Positions 61,420 to 64,000 of a DNA stretch of 64,000 nucleotides are shown piece after piece (within the stretch, counting starts at the first letter, position 1; the number at the start of each line of letters is the position of its first letter). A model generated the notes under the pieces. That model searched no databases, was not told the origin of the DNA, and saw only the letters and a program-made list of their open reading frames with translations. Origin of the DNA: Pannonibacter sp. SL95 (GTDB taxonomy: Bacteria > Pseudomonadota > Alphaproteobacteria > Rhizobiales > Stappiaceae). Location: the NCBI RefSeq assembly GCF_026672425.1, contig NZ_JAPPRC010000003.1:974501-1038500 (forward strand), in the 5' to 3' direction. The translations under genes and the position numbers were made by a program.

Positions 61420-62511
61420 TTACGGGCGCACCAGCGCCGTCTCCCCCGCAGGCGTCTCGCGAGGCTGCAGCGGCGGGCCGACATTGCCGTCTGCGGACAG
61501 GAGCACGGCAATCGGCCGGGTCTGCGGGATCTGGGCGCAGATGATCAGGATCACCACCGTCAGCGGCACGCAGAGCACCATGCCGGTCACGCCCCAGATC
61601 GCGCCCCAGAAGGCCAGCGACAACAGGATGACGAGGCCGGAGAGGTTGAGGCTGGAGCCCATCAGCTTCGGCTCGACCAGGTTGCCGAGGATGAACTGGA
61701 TCAGCCCGAGGCCGATGGAGATGACGAGGAACGGGCCATAGGTCTCGAAGAACACCAGCGCCAGCAGGCTCGGGAAGATGACGCTGATCAGCGAGCCGAT
61801 GGTGGGAATGTAGTTGAGCAGGAAGGCAATGAAGCCGAACAGCGCCGCATAGGGCAGCCCCAGCACCAGCAGCAGGCCCGTTGTGGCCATCCCCGTGGCG
61901 AGGCTCACGCCCGTCTTGATGCCGAAGTAATGCAGCACCCGGCGGTTGATCTCGGCGCGGATGGCGAAGGCTGCCTCGGCGCGGGCGGGCGAATCAAACA
62001 GCGCGGCGTATTTGCGGTTGAAGGTCGACTGCTCGATCAGCAGGAACAGCACATAGATGAAAACCAGCGAGGCCGAACCGGCCATGGTGGTGATGAAGCT
62101 GGCCGCCTGGGTGACCAGCTGCGTCAGCGAGGTTTGCGGGAACAGGTCCCGCATCTGGAGTGGCTCGCGCAGGCCCGCCATGGCCGACAGGCTGGCGAAG
62201 ACCTGTTCCAGCCGTGCCTGGTAGCCCGGCGTGTCGCGCGCCAGCTGCGTCAGGTTGGCCGCCACAAGGTCGAACATGAAGGTCGCGGCAGCGAAGATGA
62301 TGATGAGCGCGATCAGCAGCGCCGGCAGGGCCGGCAGCCGCCAGCTGCCCAGCGGTATGGCACGCAGGCCGCTCGCCAGTGCATTGATCAGATACCAGAC
62401 GATCAGCGCCGTCACGAAAGGCAACAGCAGCGCCCGTCCGACGACCAGCAGCCAGCCGGTCAGGCAGACAAGCACAAGGGCCAGGGTGACATTCAGAAGG
62501 GAGTTTCGCAT
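61420..62511 (-). CDS. AI-2E family transporter
   Basis: 363 aa, about eight membrane spans. Typical PerM/AI-2E features: LLPFVTALIVWYLINAL, an extracytoplasmic loop, then GLPYAALFGFIAFLLNYIPT, IGSLISVIFPSLLALVFF, LVEPKLMGSSLNLSGLVILL and SLAFWGAIWGVTGMVLCVPL. Function: export of small solutes, possibly autoinducer or Na+-linked (family knowledge). Start MRNSLLNVTL at 62511. Adjacent to a REP-like repeat. Confidence 0.88.
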   Translation of the reverse strand: MRNSLLNVTLALVLVCLTGWLLVVGRALLLPFVTALIVWYLINALASGLRAIPLGSWRLPALPALLIALIIIFAAATFMFDLVAANLTQLARDTPGYQARLEQVFASLSAMAGLREPLQMRDLFPQTSLTQLVTQAASFITTMAGSASLVFIYVLFLLIEQSTFNRKYAALFDSPARAEAAFAIRAEINRRVLHYFGIKTGVSLATGMATTGLLLVLGLPYAALFGFIAFLLNYIPTIGSLISVIFPSLLALVFFETYGPFLVISIGLGLIQFILGNLVEPKLMGSSLNLSGLVILLSLAFWGAIWGVTGMVLCVPLTVVILIICAQIPQTRPIAVLLSADGNVGPPLQPRETPAGETALVRP

Positions 62512-62746
62512 CAGGGCCCGCGCTTGCAGCTTCAATCCGCTGCCACCCTGCACGCGACGGGCACAGGCTTGCAAGGGGGGCAAGCCGCCGTGAGGCCAGG
62601 ACGGCGGGCAGTCCACATCGCGAGGCGGCGCAAACGCTGCAGCACAGCCACCGCTTTGCGGCCCCGACCATCCCGCACAACCCCGCCGCTCACCACTTGC
62701 CCGACACGGCAAGCCTGGTGTACCAGAAGGCTCCGCCTTTGGCGCA

Positions 62747-62822
62747 GGGCCTGTAGCTCAATGGTTAGAGCCGTCCGCTCATAACGGATTGGTTGGGGGT
62801 TCGAGTCCCTCCGGGCCCACCA
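62747..62822 (+). tRNA. tRNA with CAU anticodon (Met or Ile2)
   Basis: 76 nt including CCA. Acceptor GGGCCTG / CGGGCCC, anticodon stem GTCCG / CGGAT, loop CTCATAA (anticodon CAU), T arm with GGTTCGAGTCC. A73 discriminator. Elongator Met or lysidine-modified Ile2 cannot be decided here; the acceptor G-rich stem leans towards Ile2. It lies beside a phage-like gene pair, so it may serve as an attachment site. Confidence 0.92.
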
Positions 62823-62997
62823 GATCTTTCCCCAGTGTTTTCCCGCCCGACTGCCTTGCAAGACATGCCCGCCGGCGTGCGACCTAGTCGCAGTGTAGCC
62901 GGACGCGATTTTTTGCAAATTTGACGCAGGCTTTTGCAGCAGGCCCTTTGTAGCCGTCGCCGTCTGAATGCACGGCAGCGGCGTTTTTAAATGCCGC

Positions 62998-63705
62998 TTA
63001 CGCGCTCTTTGAAAGCCGTTCGCAGGCGATGTCGAAATAGGCCTCCTCGCGCTCGCAGCCGACGAAGAACCGGCCACTGCGGAGCGCCGCGACGCCGGTG
63101 GAGCCGGAGCCGGCGAACGGGTCGAGGACCGTGCCCTCGGGACATGCCTTGATCAGGTCATCCATCAGCGGCACGGGCTTGCCCGTCGTGTGCAGCTTCG
63201 GGCCTCCGGCTGTGACCGAATGGCGGAACACGCCGGGCAGCGCAGGCCCCTCATTGGAGTGCCAGGCTCCTTTTGAGCCCCAGATGACGAACTCGGTCTG
63301 GGCGCGGAACCGGCCCTTCTGCGGCCGGCTCGCCTCGGTCTTGTCCCAGGTGACGATGCCGCGCCAGGTGAAGCCGGCCGCCTGAAACGCGCTGGTGATC
63401 ACCGGCAGCTGCCGCCAGTCGGTAAAAACCAGCGCCGTCGCACCCGGCCGCAGCACGCGGAACGCGTGGGTCATCCAGAGCGTCGACCATTGCAGATAGG
63501 AGAACTGGTCCCGGTTCTCCCCGCTGAACTCCGGGTACTTCTCCGGCGAGGAGAGGTACTTGTTGTTGGCGCTGTCTGCCGTCCGGGTGCCTGCGTGCAG
63601 GCCACCGGAGGAATAGGGCGGGTCGGTGACCAGGGCGTCGAACTGTTCGGCGGACTGGTCGATCAGCCAGGGGATGGCGTCGAGGTTATGCAATTGCCAG
63701 CGCAT
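62998..63705 (-). CDS. Phage-type DNA adenine/cytosine-N4 methyltransferase
   Basis: 235 aa. Catalytic motif DPPYSSGG in ALVTDPPYSSGGLHAG, FxGxG AdoMet motif DPFAGSGSTGVAAL, and WDKTEASRPQKGRFRAQTEF. N6-adenine or N4-cytosine type (DPPY). Such enzymes are common in phages and protect their DNA from host restriction. Its start overlaps the com gene by 43 bases, so translation may be coupled or Com-regulated as in Mu com-mom. Confidence 0.88.
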   Translation of the reverse strand: MRWQLHNLDAIPWLIDQSAEQFDALVTDPPYSSGGLHAGTRTADSANNKYLSSPEKYPEFSGENRDQFSYLQWSTLWMTHAFRVLRPGATALVFTDWRQLPVITSAFQAAGFTWRGIVTWDKTEASRPQKGRFRAQTEFVIWGSKGAWHSNEGPALPGVFRHSVTAGGPKLHTTGKPVPLMDDLIKACPEGTVLDPFAGSGSTGVAALRSGRFFVGCEREEAYFDIACERLSKSA

Positions 63706-63881
63706 GGGCCGGGCTCCGTGTCGGGCGCTGTGGGACTGTCGCGCTCAGGTGCGGGCTCGGGCGGCCTCAGGTGATTGATCGTGCCGCAGCGGCGGCACTT
63801 GATCTCGATGGCGGGTGCGGATGGCGCAGCCGCCATCCGGAAAAGCAGGGCGCGGCAACAGCCGCAACGAATGTCTTTCAT
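63663..63881 (-). CDS. Com-family zinc-finger protein (Mu Com-like)
   Basis: 72 aa from ATG 63881. Four cysteines in two pairs: IRCGCCRALLFRM and IEIKCRRCGTINHLR, the signature of phage Mu Com, which binds mRNA and switches on translation of the DNA-modification gene mom. Here the downstream gene is a DNA methylase instead. Tail proline/glutamate-rich (EPAPERDSPTAP). Upstream frame to 63902 adds a few non-conserved residues. Gene pair probably part of a prophage continuing outside. Confidence 0.85.
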   Translation of the reverse strand: MKDIRCGCCRALLFRMAAAPSAPAIEIKCRRCGTINHLRPPEPAPERDSPTAPDTEPGPCAGNCITSTPSPG

Positions 63882-64000
63882 CTTACCGGACGACTCAGCC
63901 ACACTGCCGGCGCTCGCGCGAGCAGCGGGTGCGGCGGTGATCCTGATCGGTCTGCCGGGCGGAGCCTGCGAATGGTCCCCGCCGTTCGGGCCGTTGGCGC

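Noticed and set aside
62532-63077. Minus-strand frame spanning the tRNA
   Set aside because: It includes the translated tRNA region (RRDSNPQP-type pattern), a known spurious product of tRNA antisense.

Overview
GC-rich chromosomal DNA of an alphaproteobacterium, most likely Hyphomicrobiales (Rhizobiales) and perhaps Stappiaceae-like. The pointers are the lrp/ELM1-like/trxB/lsrB(vtlR) cluster, the carA-yqeY-dnaG-rpoD run, several families common in this order (DUF992, DUF930, DUF3775, DUF1624) and TTAA-N7-TTAA boxes resembling CtrA sites. The taxonomic call is inference from gene families; no 16S gene is present.

Layout. 1-4345: a ROK regulator cut by the window edge, then an overlapping pair of a di-heme oxidoreductase and a CRTAC1/FG-GAP protein. 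4417-6955: a visibly AT-richer minus-strand operon of an SMC/OLD-like ATPase, a PIN nuclease and an RNA ligase. I see this as the best candidate for an undescribed (probably defence) system. 7096-15440: uvrB, then an outer-membrane barrel with two tandem Tat-exported SDR paralogues, and a SnoaL/MerR/CMD operon. 15489-18033: a restriction-modification cassette (C5 methylase, NgoMIV-type endonuclease, Vsr) that abuts a truncated VOC gene. 18037-24688: SelW-like protein, aminoglycoside/choline-kinase-like phosphotransferase, membrane proteins including two tiny ones, a PAS protein and a soluble double-PAS chemoreceptor separated by a perfect bidirectional terminator. 24988-30959: aspartate aminotransferase, DUF992, a divergent EF-G-like GTPase and msrP without msrQ.

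31454-49536 is mostly core: lsrB, trxB, ELM1-like, lrp, a ParDE pair, greA, carB, two regulators, carA, yqeY, dnaG and rpoD. 49593-58973: a cluster of 36-nt palindromic repeats, a frameshifted DUF930 gene, an M20 hydrolase, an SDR, the divergent argO/argP pair with a structured operator, DoxX, SnoaL, a DAO-family oxidase, cytochrome b561 and a GNAT. 59058-62511: a SIMPL protein, an IS110 element among composite REP-like repeats, and an AI-2E-type transporter. 62747-64000: a CAU tRNA followed by a Com/DNA-methylase pair, probably the edge of a Mu-like or other prophage running out of the window.

Functional threads: anti-phage and mobile DNA functions (ATPase-PIN-ligase, NgoMIV-like RM, ParDE, IS110, prophage edge); redox and envelope quality control (trxB, lsrB, msrP, di-heme protein); translation, transcription and replication core (greA, dnaG, rpoD, EF-G-like); pyrimidine/arginine metabolism (carA, carB, argO/argP).
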